From Rhizoclosmatium globosum (taxonomy: Eukaryota; Chytridiomycota; Chytridiomycetes; Chytridiales; Chytriomycetaceae): DNA of 27,405 nt. A program made the position numbers and the translations under genes. Location of the stretch: the NCBI GenBank assembly GCA_002104985.1, contig MCGO01000359.1:1-27405 (forward strand). Direction: 5' to 3'. Below, one piece after another: positions 9,810 to 18,854 of this stretch; positions within the stretch are counted from its first letter, which is position 1, and each line of letters starts with the position of its first letter. The notes under the pieces are model-generated. The model saw nothing but the letters and a program-made list of their open reading frames with translations, was not told the origin of the DNA and made no database searches.

Positions 9810-11033
9810 ATGGCCACCTTCTCAGACCTACCAGTTGAGATAGTCGTCCCCATCCTACTCATGGTCAGATGGCCTGGTCTATTTCGGTACCGCGGACTAT
9901 CAAGACGCATCAACGAGATCATATCATCAAAGCACTTTGCCCTTGCCTCCCTCAAAAGAGTATTCAGCCCAGTCATTAAACGACCCAAAGTGATAAATTA
10001 CGAACCATTGCCCCAATTGTTCTTTTCAGTGATTGCGACTTCACCACCTGCGTTCCAAGAAGTCATTGCCGCATTGTACTGGAAAGATACTACCCACATT
10101 CAATTGGATCTAAAGAAACATTACGAAACTCGCCTTGCTCGATACAATGAAGACTTGAAGGGATGGTGCGAGAACAAGACCAGTCACCCAATCAAACCTG
10201 TGCTTTCGGCGGCGATCTGCCTTATCTCGAAACTCACGCATCTGAATTTGAACGGCATAGACGGATATATTCCACGCCAAATTGGAGAACTAAAGAGCTT
10301 AACGTATTTGTTTCTTTCCGAATCAACTCAGAGAGGCCAAGTACCTGATGAAATTACGCAACTGATTCCTTTGACAGTGCTTAGTTTGCCTTATTTCATT
10401 ACTGGTCCGTTTCCAGAAGTTGTCTGTAAATTGACAAATCTCACCACTCTCAACTTGATCGGCAACAATTTAGAAGGGTCAATTCCAGCCGCCATTGGAC
10501 ACTTGACGTCATTGCAAAATCTCAACTTGCAGCAGAATTCACTGGTTGGACCCATCCCTCAAGAAATCGGGAAATTGATAAACTTGTACCACCTCAATCT
10601 CGAAAATAATAAGTTGACTGGCGAGATTCCGCGAGTAGTCGGAAACTTGAAAAGGTTGAATGAATGCTGGTTGTCCAAAAATGAGTTATCGGGTCCTATT
10701 CCTGCAGAATTTGGAGGACTGCCAATATTACGTACTTTGGACTTGAAGTTTAATCAGTTGGTTGGCCCGATTCCTGATTCTATTTCTTTACATGAGAAGT
10801 TGGGGTTTCTGACTATTTGTCAAGGCCAACTTGCCCATCCGTTTTCTCATGGGTTTGTTGACAACTTGTACAGTCAATTTAAATGCCATTGGGCTGATGG
10901 CCAAGCTTTTCACCTGGAAGAGAGGACGTTTGAAGGTAGTGATGCGACACTGTTTTACGCCATAATGCGACCTCACGGTGAGAAAGGACCTTTTACCCGC
11001 GTTTACAAACTTAAGAAACAAAGTGAAGAATAA
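9810..11033 (+). CDS. F-box-like LRR protein, tandem copy 1 (407 aa)
   Basis: Single exon. Residues 1-55 look F-box-like (LPVEIVVPILL, then an RxRGLSRRINEIISS block). A conserved middle region follows to about residue 150. Then come about eight leucine-rich repeats of the plant-specific style, with consensus LxxLxLxxNxLxGxIPxxIGxL, to about residue 330, and a C-terminal tail unlike anything I recognise. No signal peptide or membrane segment is visible, although LxGxIP repeats are best known from secreted or receptor proteins. By analogy it may be a substrate adaptor for ubiquitin ligase; this is inference. The neighbouring copy has exactly the same length. A candidate AATAAA lies at 11079-11084. 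Confidence 0.87.
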   Translation: MATFSDLPVEIVVPILLMVRWPGLFRYRGLSRRINEIISSKHFALASLKRVFSPVIKRPKVINYEPLPQLFFSVIATSPPAFQEVIAALYWKDTTHIQLDLKKHYETRLARYNEDLKGWCENKTSHPIKPVLSAAICLISKLTHLNLNGIDGYIPRQIGELKSLTYLFLSESTQRGQVPDEITQLIPLTVLSLPYFITGPFPEVVCKLTNLTTLNLIGNNLEGSIPAAIGHLTSLQNLNLQQNSLVGPIPQEIGKLINLYHLNLENNKLTGEIPRVVGNLKRLNECWLSKNELSGPIPAEFGGLPILRTLDLKFNQLVGPIPDSISLHEKLGFLTICQGQLAHPFSHGFVDNLYSQFKCHWADGQAFHLEERTFEGSDATLFYAIMRPHGEKGPFTRVYKLKKQSEE

Positions 11034-11078
11034 ATACTCCATTCGTTATTCTCGGGTAGCTTGCTACTGAAATTCAAT

Positions 11079-11084
11079 AATAAA
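11079..11084 (+). terminator. Candidate polyadenylation signal of LRR copy 1
   Basis: AATAAA 45 bp after the stop codon and 57 bp before the start of copy 2. Confidence 0.45.
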
Positions 11085-11140
11085 GATACTTTCACTTAAG
11101 TTTGAGTTGGTGGTTTGGGACACTCTCAAAACCTTCACCA

Positions 11141-12364
11141 ATGGCCACCTTCTCAGACCTACCAGTTGAGATAGTCATCCCCATCCTACTCATGGTCAGA
11201 CTGCCTGGTCTGTTTCGGTACCGCGGACTATCAAAACGCATCAACGAGATCATATCATCAGAGCAATTTGCCATTGCCTCCCTCGAAAGAGTATTCAGCC
11301 CAGTTATTAAACGACCCAAAGTGATGAATTACGAAGCATTGCCCCAATTGTTCTTTTCAGTGATTGCGACTCCGCCACGAGCGTTCCAAGAAGCCATTGC
11401 CACGTTGTACTGGAAAGACACTACCCACATTCAATTGGATCTGCAGAAACATTACGAAACTCGTCTTGCTCGATACAATGAAGACTTGAAGGGATGGTGG
11501 GAGAACAAGACCAGTCACCCAATCAAACCTGTACTTTCGGCGGCGATCTGCCTCATATCAAAACTCAGGCTTCTCAATTTACAAGGCATAGACGGATGCG
11601 TTCCACCTCAAATCGCAGAACTCAAGAATTTGACTTATTTGTTTCTTTCGGGATCATCTCAAAAAGGTGGACTACCAGATGAAATGGCGCAATTGATTCA
11701 TCTGAGGGAGTTGAGTCTGCCTGAATTCATTTCTGGTCCCTTTCCAGAAGTAGTCTGTAAATTGACAAACCTCAGAAAGCTTGCATTGTATGGCAATGAT
11801 TTAGAAGGGCCTATTCCTGCTGCGATTGGAAACTTGACGAAACTAGAAGGGCTCTATTTGCAACACAATCAACTGATTGGACCCATCCCGCAAGAAATCA
11901 AAAAATTGGTTAACCTGGATAACCTTCATCTTGACTTTAACTGTATTACGGGCGAGATTCCAAAGGGAGTCGGAAACTTGACAAAGTTGATCCAATGTGG
12001 GCTTTCCAACAACGAACTGTCGGGCCCTATCCCTGCAGAATTTGGAGGATTGCCAAGGCTCTACAATTTACATATGAGGGGCAACAAGTTTGTTGGTCCA
12101 GTCCCAGATTCTATTTCTTTACACAAACAGTTAGGGTTTTTGAGTATTTGTGAAGACCAGCTCAATCATCCTTTCTCTCACGCTTTCGTGGATCACATAT
12201 ACAGAAGAAAATTGTGCAATTCTGTAGATGGAAAACCGTTCTACTTGGAAGAGAGGGAAGTGGAAGGCAGTGATACTACTCTTTTTTACGCGACAAGGAA
12301 GCCTCCTGGTAAGGAACATCACCGTGGTTACGTGTACAGACTTGAAAATGAAAGAGAATTTTAA
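11141..12364 (+). CDS. F-box-like LRR protein, tandem copy 2 (407 aa)
   Basis: Tandem duplicate of the preceding gene, single exon, same length. The first ATG of the frame (11141) lines up exactly with the copy 1 start. The frame stays open 13 codons upstream without an ATG. The F-box-like N-terminus and middle region are about 88% identical to copy 1 by eye over 150 residues. The LRR and tail are only about 60% identical, with differences concentrated at the x positions around the LxxLxLxxN strands while Leu, Asn, Gly and Ile-Pro scaffold residues are kept. AATAAA directly follows the stop (12365-12370). The gene converges on the GH79 gene with 58 bp between stops. Confidence 0.87.
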   Translation: MATFSDLPVEIVIPILLMVRLPGLFRYRGLSKRINEIISSEQFAIASLERVFSPVIKRPKVMNYEALPQLFFSVIATPPRAFQEAIATLYWKDTTHIQLDLQKHYETRLARYNEDLKGWWENKTSHPIKPVLSAAICLISKLRLLNLQGIDGCVPPQIAELKNLTYLFLSGSSQKGGLPDEMAQLIHLRELSLPEFISGPFPEVVCKLTNLRKLALYGNDLEGPIPAAIGNLTKLEGLYLQHNQLIGPIPQEIKKLVNLDNLHLDFNCITGEIPKGVGNLTKLIQCGLSNNELSGPIPAEFGGLPRLYNLHMRGNKFVGPVPDSISLHKQLGFLSICEDQLNHPFSHAFVDHIYRRKLCNSVDGKPFYLEEREVEGSDTTLFYATRKPPGKEHHRGYVYRLENEREF

Positions 12365-12422
12365 AATAAATGAAAACCCCATCCTTTGTCCTTTGGCATA
12401 TTAATTATTATTCAAGTTTATC

Positions 12423-14228
12423 TCAAAATAAGAAAATAAAGGAAACTACTGTTAACATTAAAAAAGCACCGAGTTTATCAGCCGAAGATGTCTTGTTGGT
12501 TGTTTGTGCTCCAGGTGAAAATGCTGCAGCATTATTTGATGGATCAGGCTGCCCCAAGAACACCAGAGCCGCGGAAAAGGCTGGAACTGTGACAGAATAC
12601 AACGAGTTTGATGCGGATATTCTTGGTGCAGTGTATGCTCCGACAGGGAATCCATCTTTCGTTCCATCAAACGTCTGGCCACCAATCGATATTCCACCGA
12701 CCGCCGAGATGTCTCCACTGGACTGCTGAATCAACTCAACGCTTCCTTTGTAATTAAATTGTTATTTTGATGTGGAAATACGTATCGCGCGCGTTTACAT
12801 ACCTGTAAGACTTGTAGCGAAACCCGTCGGTGCCCCAAACTGAATCACAACCTCCGTCGAATTCTTATTCACAATCACAACAGACCATCTCGAAGTAACA
12901 GCAGGATCCACAAACGCAAAGTACTTTACACCGCGAACCGCATCCACCTTCACTTGAGCCCCACCACCTCTCACAATTTGTATCCCAGCCGTCCCAACCC
13001 AATTCAACACTCGCGTGAAACCAAGCAACGCGTAAAACCCAGGCCGCGCATTGATAAGCGTAGGATCGTTCAAGTTCACATAGATGGGAGAATACCCGCC
13101 CGCAGAGGCAACAAACACGTTTGAACTTGTTTTATCAGTCGAACCTTGAGCTGCACCGTGGAACCAAGCGCCTTTAAATCCACTCCACGCGGAAGTTGCG
13201 AGATGGTCGAGCGTCCATAGAGTTGCAACGTATACATTTGAAACGCCGCCTGTTCCCCCATTTGACCGTGAATTCGTCTCGCCGAGTACGAAATCGTATT
13301 TTGGTGTGTGAACGGTCGAGAGGAAAGAGTATGTTGTGTCGATGGGGTATTGCAGGAGGTCTTTTGGATCTGTAGAGCTTTTGAAGTTTTCGGCGTAGTA
13401 GTGGAGTGTGATTGGGTTGACGGATGGTTTTGTGGATAGAAAGGATTGAAGGATTGATCTTCCAAGGGATGTTCCTATACTTGTCGCGGGTCCAACAAAT
13501 TGGGTGGGTTGTCCCAACCCGGATGTGATTCCAGTCGCAAGAGCCGCCCATTCGGTTGGATATGCTGTTGTGATGTTATACGGCTTGGCGGGACGAATAT
13601 TTCCCTGCAATAAATACAATAATTTTAGTTTAGTGCTATATGGTGAAAGAAGTGAGTAGAATCACCTGAACCCAATCTTCTGGTTCATTCCCAAGTTCAA
13701 CTCCTAGGAATTGCTCAGACTTCCAGTTTGGTAGAACTGCGCCCTTCAAGTATTGGACAGCCATGCTAATTTGATCGTTTGTTGAAGTAGGAGCCATATT
13801 GACACCGACAGAAGTCTTCACAGGTACTACCAAAGCCGAATAGAAAGTTGACACGTTCTTCATTCCATTTGAATCAACCTTCGTTATCCACGTTAGGTTA
13901 GTCCATTAAAATACAAGGTTCTCTTAAAGGGACATACCACGCAAGTTGTGTTGACGCCTTTCTCGACACCTGTAGTCTGAGCATACCAAACATTGTCGGC
14001 TGAGTTTCCACCAATTCGAAGAAAGAAGGGAAAGCTCGAAGTTGTTCGGTTGTTCAGAGTGTTCATCAAGTTGATAAGGCCTGGATTCGGAGTTCCGTTG
14101 GAGAGGACAAGGGGAGACCTGGCCACGCAGGGCTCCTCCATCGAGAAGCCAACATAGTTTGGAGCGATAGTGTGGCCTGATATTGGTGGAGGGAGGGCAT
14201 CAGCTGCCAAGAAAGATACTACAGACAT
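12423..14228 (-). CDS. GH79-type glycoside hydrolase (beta-glucuronidase/heparanase-like), secreted
   Basis: Retaining glycosidase of clan GH-A, expected to cleave beta-glucuronosyl-type bonds outside the cell. Four exons on the minus strand: 14228-13938, 13878-13666, 13604-12803 and 12745-12423. Introns are 57-61 bp and the product is 542 aa. Residues 1-11 form a short signal-peptide-like start before LPPP. RIGGNSAD is an early family motif. LGNEPEDW carries the predicted acid/base Glu162, and FVLGETNS the predicted nucleophile Glu277. A C-terminal beta domain follows. The last 20 residues are hydrophobic after a Ser/Asn-rich stretch, suggesting a GPI-anchor signal. The start is uncertain: the frame stays open upstream, and another upstream exon cannot be excluded. 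Substrate is not determined. Confidence 0.85.
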
Positions 14229-14516
14229 AATTGTTGACAGAAAATGGGCACGCTCCAATCAATCTAGAGTATTCTTTGGAAGAAGCTGTTTCTCTGACTT
14301 TGGCAGTCAAACCCTGCAAGTTATTTCTCACCAGCTACCAAGTACTTTGTATATGTTGACTACGATCATGGCATGCTTGGAAGTCTCCTTTATCCCATCG
14401 CTAAATCAAAGAATTATTCTTATAACGAATGTATAAATGAGGCAATGCCCGTTTCTCTGATGCAGTATATTTGTTACTTTCGTTCCCTCCTTTTTCCATT
14501 TCCAAAAACAACAACC
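14229..14516. other. Divergent intergenic region, GH79 and MIC26/27-like genes
   Basis: 288 bp between divergent start codons should hold both promoters. Small open frames here are short and show no family motif. No repeat or RNA gene was recognised. Confidence 0.4.
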
Positions 14517-15363
14517 ATGAGTGACGGCATCCCTCCAAGAAAGGTAAGCTCTTCCTCCATCCAGTCACATTATGAAGCATAGCATTATCATTCATGAATG
14601 ATGTTATTAATGAAGGAGAAAGAGAAAGAGGAACGGGCAGAGTACATAACTCCAACTAACCCTCTTCTTTCCTTCAGCGTTTGAGCATCTACGACGAGCC
14701 ATCAGCTCCAAAGACTATTCCAACTCCAGAACCAACTCAGGTTGAACTAGTTTTGCGATCGGTGTGTTGTTGACCAATTGACTACTCAACTACTAACCAT
14801 GTTTGATCTAAACCAGTCCCGCCACACTGTCTCAGACTACTTTAAAGAGACCAGAGTACGTCATTCCTCCAAACTCTAATACTTCCTCCAGTATCTAACT
14901 TCTACAAACACTACCCCATCAAAACCACAAACAACCCTTTCCAAAATAGGCAACACTCCAATCCTACACAAACAGCTACCTCGCCTTCGAACAATCCGTA
15001 ATCGACTCCGCAAAGCCATTCGTAACCCCATCCGAACCACTCCTCCCCAACTTCCTCTACGTTACCCTCGCAACATGCGGAGGTCTTGTCGCAACAGCTT
15101 CTTCAAAACGTTTTTCGTCACGTGTGTTTGTTCCGCTTGGATTGGGGACGGCGGCTGTTGGGTGGTGGTACCCTAAGACGTCTGGGAACTTGATCAAGGC
15201 TGCTGCGAAGGCGAGTGGAATTGATGAGCAGATTGAGAGTGCGGCTACTACTTTGAATGCGCAGTGGGGGGCTGTGAAGGGGAGTGTTGGTACAGCGTAC
15301 AAGGATGCAAATGAAGCTGTTTTGAATGGTGTGGCTAGTGTTACCGGTCAAGCGAGAAAGTAG
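14517..15363 (+). CDS. MICOS complex subunit, MIC26/MIC27 (apolipoprotein O) family
   Basis: Predicted mitochondrial inner-membrane protein that shapes cristae junctions within MICOS. Four exons: 14517-14543, 14678-14761, 14817-14855 and 14950-15363. Introns are 134, 55 and 94 bp, and the product is 187 aa. The first exon codes only nine residues. The N-terminal part is proline-rich (PTPEPTQVELVLRS). A helical segment follows. The core (residues about 80-125) has a glycine-rich hydrophobic hairpin ending in VPLGLGTAAVGWWYP, the family-like part, and an amphipathic alanine-rich tail follows. Exon 2 could instead end at 14740 with a poor GTTGAA donor. The GTGTGT donor at 14762 is preferred and keeps the frame. 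AATAAA lies at 15410-15415. Family assignment is good; MIC26 versus MIC27 is not resolved. Confidence 0.78.
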
Positions 15364-15409
15364 ATTGGAATGGAGGATACTGTTCGCATCTGTCAGAAAT
15401 TATGGTCAG

Positions 15410-15415
15410 AATAAA
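15410..15415 (+). terminator. Candidate polyadenylation signal of the MIC26/27-like gene
   Basis: AATAAA 46 bp after the stop. The convergent serine hydrolase has its own minus-strand AATAAA at 15450-15455, 35 bp away. Confidence 0.5.
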
Positions 15416-15469
15416 TTCTCAGTGTTTTTAAAAGAGTCATTTATGGGCATTTATTGGTGAAATCAAGAA

Positions 15470-17096
15470 TCACAATTCATCCCTTCCACTGTCCTCATCT
15501 TTGTGCTTCTCACCCGTCTCAATGGACTTCTTGTTACGCTTCTCTTTTACAACACGCACAAGCTCCTCAATCAAACGCCAACTTCTCTGATCCCCAAGCG
15601 CCTGAAACTCCATAAAGTTTGGCGTAAAACTGAGACTAATCCCAAACTCCTCACTGAAAAACACGACACTCCCACCAGCCCCAGTCCACCCTACAAATTC
15701 AACCCCAGCCCCCGCCTTCGTAGGCCCGAACCCATCCCTAAACACCCCCATTCCACATTGAGTAAAAGTAATATTCCCCAACAAAACACGATCCACCTCC
15801 GTCACCCGATTCTCCTTATACCCAAACCCATACACCTCCTTCGCCAACATCGCCGCCTCCCCTCCCTCCGCCGACCGTCGAACCACCTCCGCAAGCCACG
15901 CAAGCGACCTCGAATTCGTCAACACATTAAACGAAGGCGACTGCGACCGTCTCAACACAGCGTCATTGTAACTCCACGGGAACTCAGCCTCCCTCCCCTT
16001 GAAATCCGGGCCCGACCCAATCAGCGATTTACTCGACTCCGTGTCTTTGAAAAAGTACGCGTTGATCAGCGCTGGGTCTACTTTCAAGTGTCCAAACAGG
16101 GAGAGGAACGAATTGGGTGTGATGGCGTGGAATATCTTGTATATGTAACTGGCGGAGTCAAGTGGCGCCACGCGGACCCCAAGAGATTCGACGAGATCCG
16201 CGGGGCCGTCTGGGATTCCGTAGTGGAATTCAAAGGGAGCGTCGGGGTGGTTTTTGTTGAGGAGGGGCATGATTTCCGTGTACATGATTTCACGGACTGT
16301 GAGACCTGTGACTCTACGTGCGATTTCGTTGAGGTACCAGCCACGTGTGACGGCGTGGTATGCACTGACTTGGGTTCCGTTGAAGTTGTGAGGTTGTCCT
16401 GCGATTTTTGAAGCGAGGAGGTCGAGGTCCAGTAAATCTTCTGGCGTGGGAATACGTTCTTTGTCGAGGAACGCGACGCCGCTTCTGTGTTGGAGAAGGT
16501 GTTGGATTGTGACATGGGATTTGTTTCCGTGGCTGAATTCCGGCCAGTGTTTTGAGATTGGGTCGGAAAGGTTGATTCTGTTTGTGTTTGCGAGGTGGAG
16601 AAATACGGTGGAAGTTACGAATTTTGAGCATGAAAAGACTTGTTGGAGGTGGTAGGGTCTGTATCGTGTTTTGTAATGTGTTGTTGTGAATCCACCTGCG
16701 ATGTCTGCCACAAGGTTGCCATCAACTGGTTTAAATGTTTTAAAAGTTAGTAAACTGATGAAGGAAGGGGATGTTGGGGGCGTTGGAGGCTGACAGACGA
16801 ACCATAGGCTGTGAACTGGGACCCAAGGTCTTCGCCATTCTTGAGACCCTCTGGCGTACCCATTAGTTATTAAGCTTAACCAGTAGCACAAGCTTACTGT
16901 GCATGATTGTCTTCAGGTTCTCGTACCCTGGTTCTGTGTTTCCATACACTCCGACCAATGGCTGTGCATAAAGCCCAAACATCTTGTGCTGCCAGTGAAA
17001 CACGGGTCCATACCGAAGAAAGTACGAGTAGAAACAGTTGAGCAATCCGAGGACCACTACAATTCGCATCCATCCAAATCCATCGCCATTTGTCAT
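15470..17096 (-). CDS. Beta-lactamase-like serine hydrolase, membrane-anchored, RDEL-type C-terminus
   Basis: Penicillin-binding-protein/class C beta-lactamase fold hydrolase (LACTB/EstB-like). Real substrate unknown. Exons on the minus strand: 17096-16898, 16850-16803 and 16725-15470. Introns are 47 and 77 bp, and the product is 500 aa. The N-terminal hydrophobic segment (about residues 10-27) is a likely signal anchor. The catalytic SxxK is Ser114-Lys117 (SCSK), the second motif is Tyr205 in YHAVTRGW, and the third is the GWTGAGGS block near the C-terminus. The small middle exon lies in a different reading frame from the genomic frame of its neighbours. It was placed because it restores the LGSQFTAY block shared with the divergent paralogue. 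The protein ends in GRDEL, similar to ER-retrieval tails. That suggests ER lumen if the catalytic domain is luminal. Confidence 0.87.
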
Positions 17097-17208
17097 TTTG
17101 AAGGGATAACAAATTCCTTCTCAATTATCCTGCCAATTTAATTCTTAAATCGCCTGTCCTTTCTTCTTTTAAATTGATTACAATATCTTCCCTGAAAGAA
17201 ATTGAGCC
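17097..17208. promoter_or_regulatory. Divergent promoter region between the two serine hydrolase paralogues
   Basis: 112 AT-rich bases separate the head-to-head start codons, so the pair probably shares regulatory DNA. No specific site is recognised. Confidence 0.5.
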
Positions 17209-18756
17209 ATGAGTGATGCTGTTGCCATTGCCGTCCCAGTCACGATCGTGGCCCTAATTGCAGCAACAGCCACCGCAGCGTACCTTCACTTCATCCGCAA
17301 AGGCCCAGCCTTGACTGCCAAGTACAAGCTCTTGGGTTTGTCCAAACCTCCTGCTCCAACAGTCGTAGGTTTCACTGCCAAAGGATACGAACAACTCGCA
17401 GAGCTTGTCAGGAAAGAGTTTGTTGATGGAGACTCGTGGGGCTCTCAGCTAGCTGTCTATGGTGAGTGGTGATGACTTGATGTACTGGAAGTAGTCAAGG
17501 CAGAACACTGATTTCTACTTGTTCCAGTTAAGGGCGAACTTAAAGTCGACATTGCATCTGGATACACTGATACCACCTACAAGACCCCATATTCTCAGGA
17601 CAATTTACAATTAGTCTTCTCATCCTCCAAATTCGTTGTCTCTGCTGTAGTTTTGCACCTCATCAACACTGGCCGCATCAAGCTCTCTGACCGCGTTGCT
17701 CAATACTGGCCTGAATTCGGCGCTGGAGGAAAAGAAAATGTTACAATTGGACAGTTGATGTCACACCGATCCGGAGTCGCATTCCTTGATCCAGATCGTG
17801 CACCCACTCCAGAAGATATTCTCGACTTGGACCACCTTGCCCAAAAGATTGCAGGCCAGCCACACAACTTTGATGGAAAGGAAGTCAGTGCTTACCACGC
17901 CGTCACTCGCGACTGGTTCTCCAACGAAGTAATTCGACGTGCAACAGGAAAGACGATTCGAGACATTATGTACGATGAAATCATGCCCCTTCTCAACAAA
18001 GACAACACGTCCGGTGTCCCTTACGAATTCCACTTTGGTGTTCCCGAGGATCCAGCCATCAGACAATCCGTCCTCGCCAGACTCACAAAGTTGCACGGAC
18101 ACACATTCTTTGAAAAGTTGTTTTTAATTGTAATGCCATCCAAGTTCTTAAAGTGGCTTGGTGTGTGGCCAGCTTCCCCCAACCTCATGAAAGCCTACTT
18201 GAGCAAAGGCACACCACAAAACAATTCTCTGTTTAAATCAGGACCAGACTTCAAAGGAAGGGAGACGGAATGGCCGTGGTGCTACAACGACGAGACGCTG
18301 TTGAAGGGACAAAGTGGTTCGTTCGGGTGCTTGACAAACGCGCATTCTCTTGCAAGACTCGCTGAATTCGTGCGCAGAAGTTACAATGGAGAAAACGGGC
18401 TTGTGTCGAAAGAGGTTTGTCGCGACTCGATCAAAGAGTTGGATACTCAGTTTGACTGTGTTATTGGACATGACGTTCGCATGACCCAGATTGGGTTCGG
18501 CATCTTTGGTTCTTGGCGGGACTTGGATATGACGGAGGATATTCCAAAAGAGAATGTGAAATGGATTGGATGGGCAGGTGCAGGTGGCTCGATGGTCATC
18601 TTTTCGTTGGAGCATGAGTTGACGTTCTCGTACACTCAAAACTTTATGCTGTTGCAATCGGTGGGAGATCATAGAACTTGGAGGCTTTATAGTGAGTTGA
18701 TGAGAATTTTGGAGCGTGGTGGAAACCAAGACACCTCTGTATTCATTTCCTCTTAA
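17209..18756 (+). CDS. Beta-lactamase-like serine hydrolase, membrane-anchored, second paralogue
   Basis: Paralogue of the divergent neighbour. Exons are 17209-17461 and 17528-18756. The 66-bp intron (GTGAGT/CCAG) is at phase 1 in the same place as the neighbour's second intron, and the product is 493 aa. The N-terminal transmembrane segment is about residues 5-28. SxxK is Ser116-Lys119 (SSSK), the Tyr motif is YHAVTRDW (about Tyr207), and GWAGAGGS is near the C-terminus, so all three active-site motifs of the fold are kept. The C-terminus has no RDEL-like tail. The additional 47-bp intron of the neighbour is absent here. Likely anchored to an internal or plasma membrane; substrate (ester, amide or peptide) cannot be told. 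Confidence 0.9.
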
Positions 18757-18854
18757 GAAAATAACGATAGCCTTATTCATAAACAGTTTATTAAATGCAG
18801 TGCAGTATAATTCTTGAATTAAAGCTCCATAGAGGTGGACATCTTTTCTTTATT

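Noticed and set aside
11102..11140. Longer N-terminus for LRR copy 2 starting upstream
   Set aside because: The extension has no ATG, and the sister copy starts exactly at the position equivalent to 11141.
15503..16411. A 302-codon plus-strand open frame opposite the serine hydrolase
   Set aside because: The minus-strand frame has complete catalytic motifs and conserved splice sites. The plus frame gives a Pro/Arg-rich sequence with no family features.
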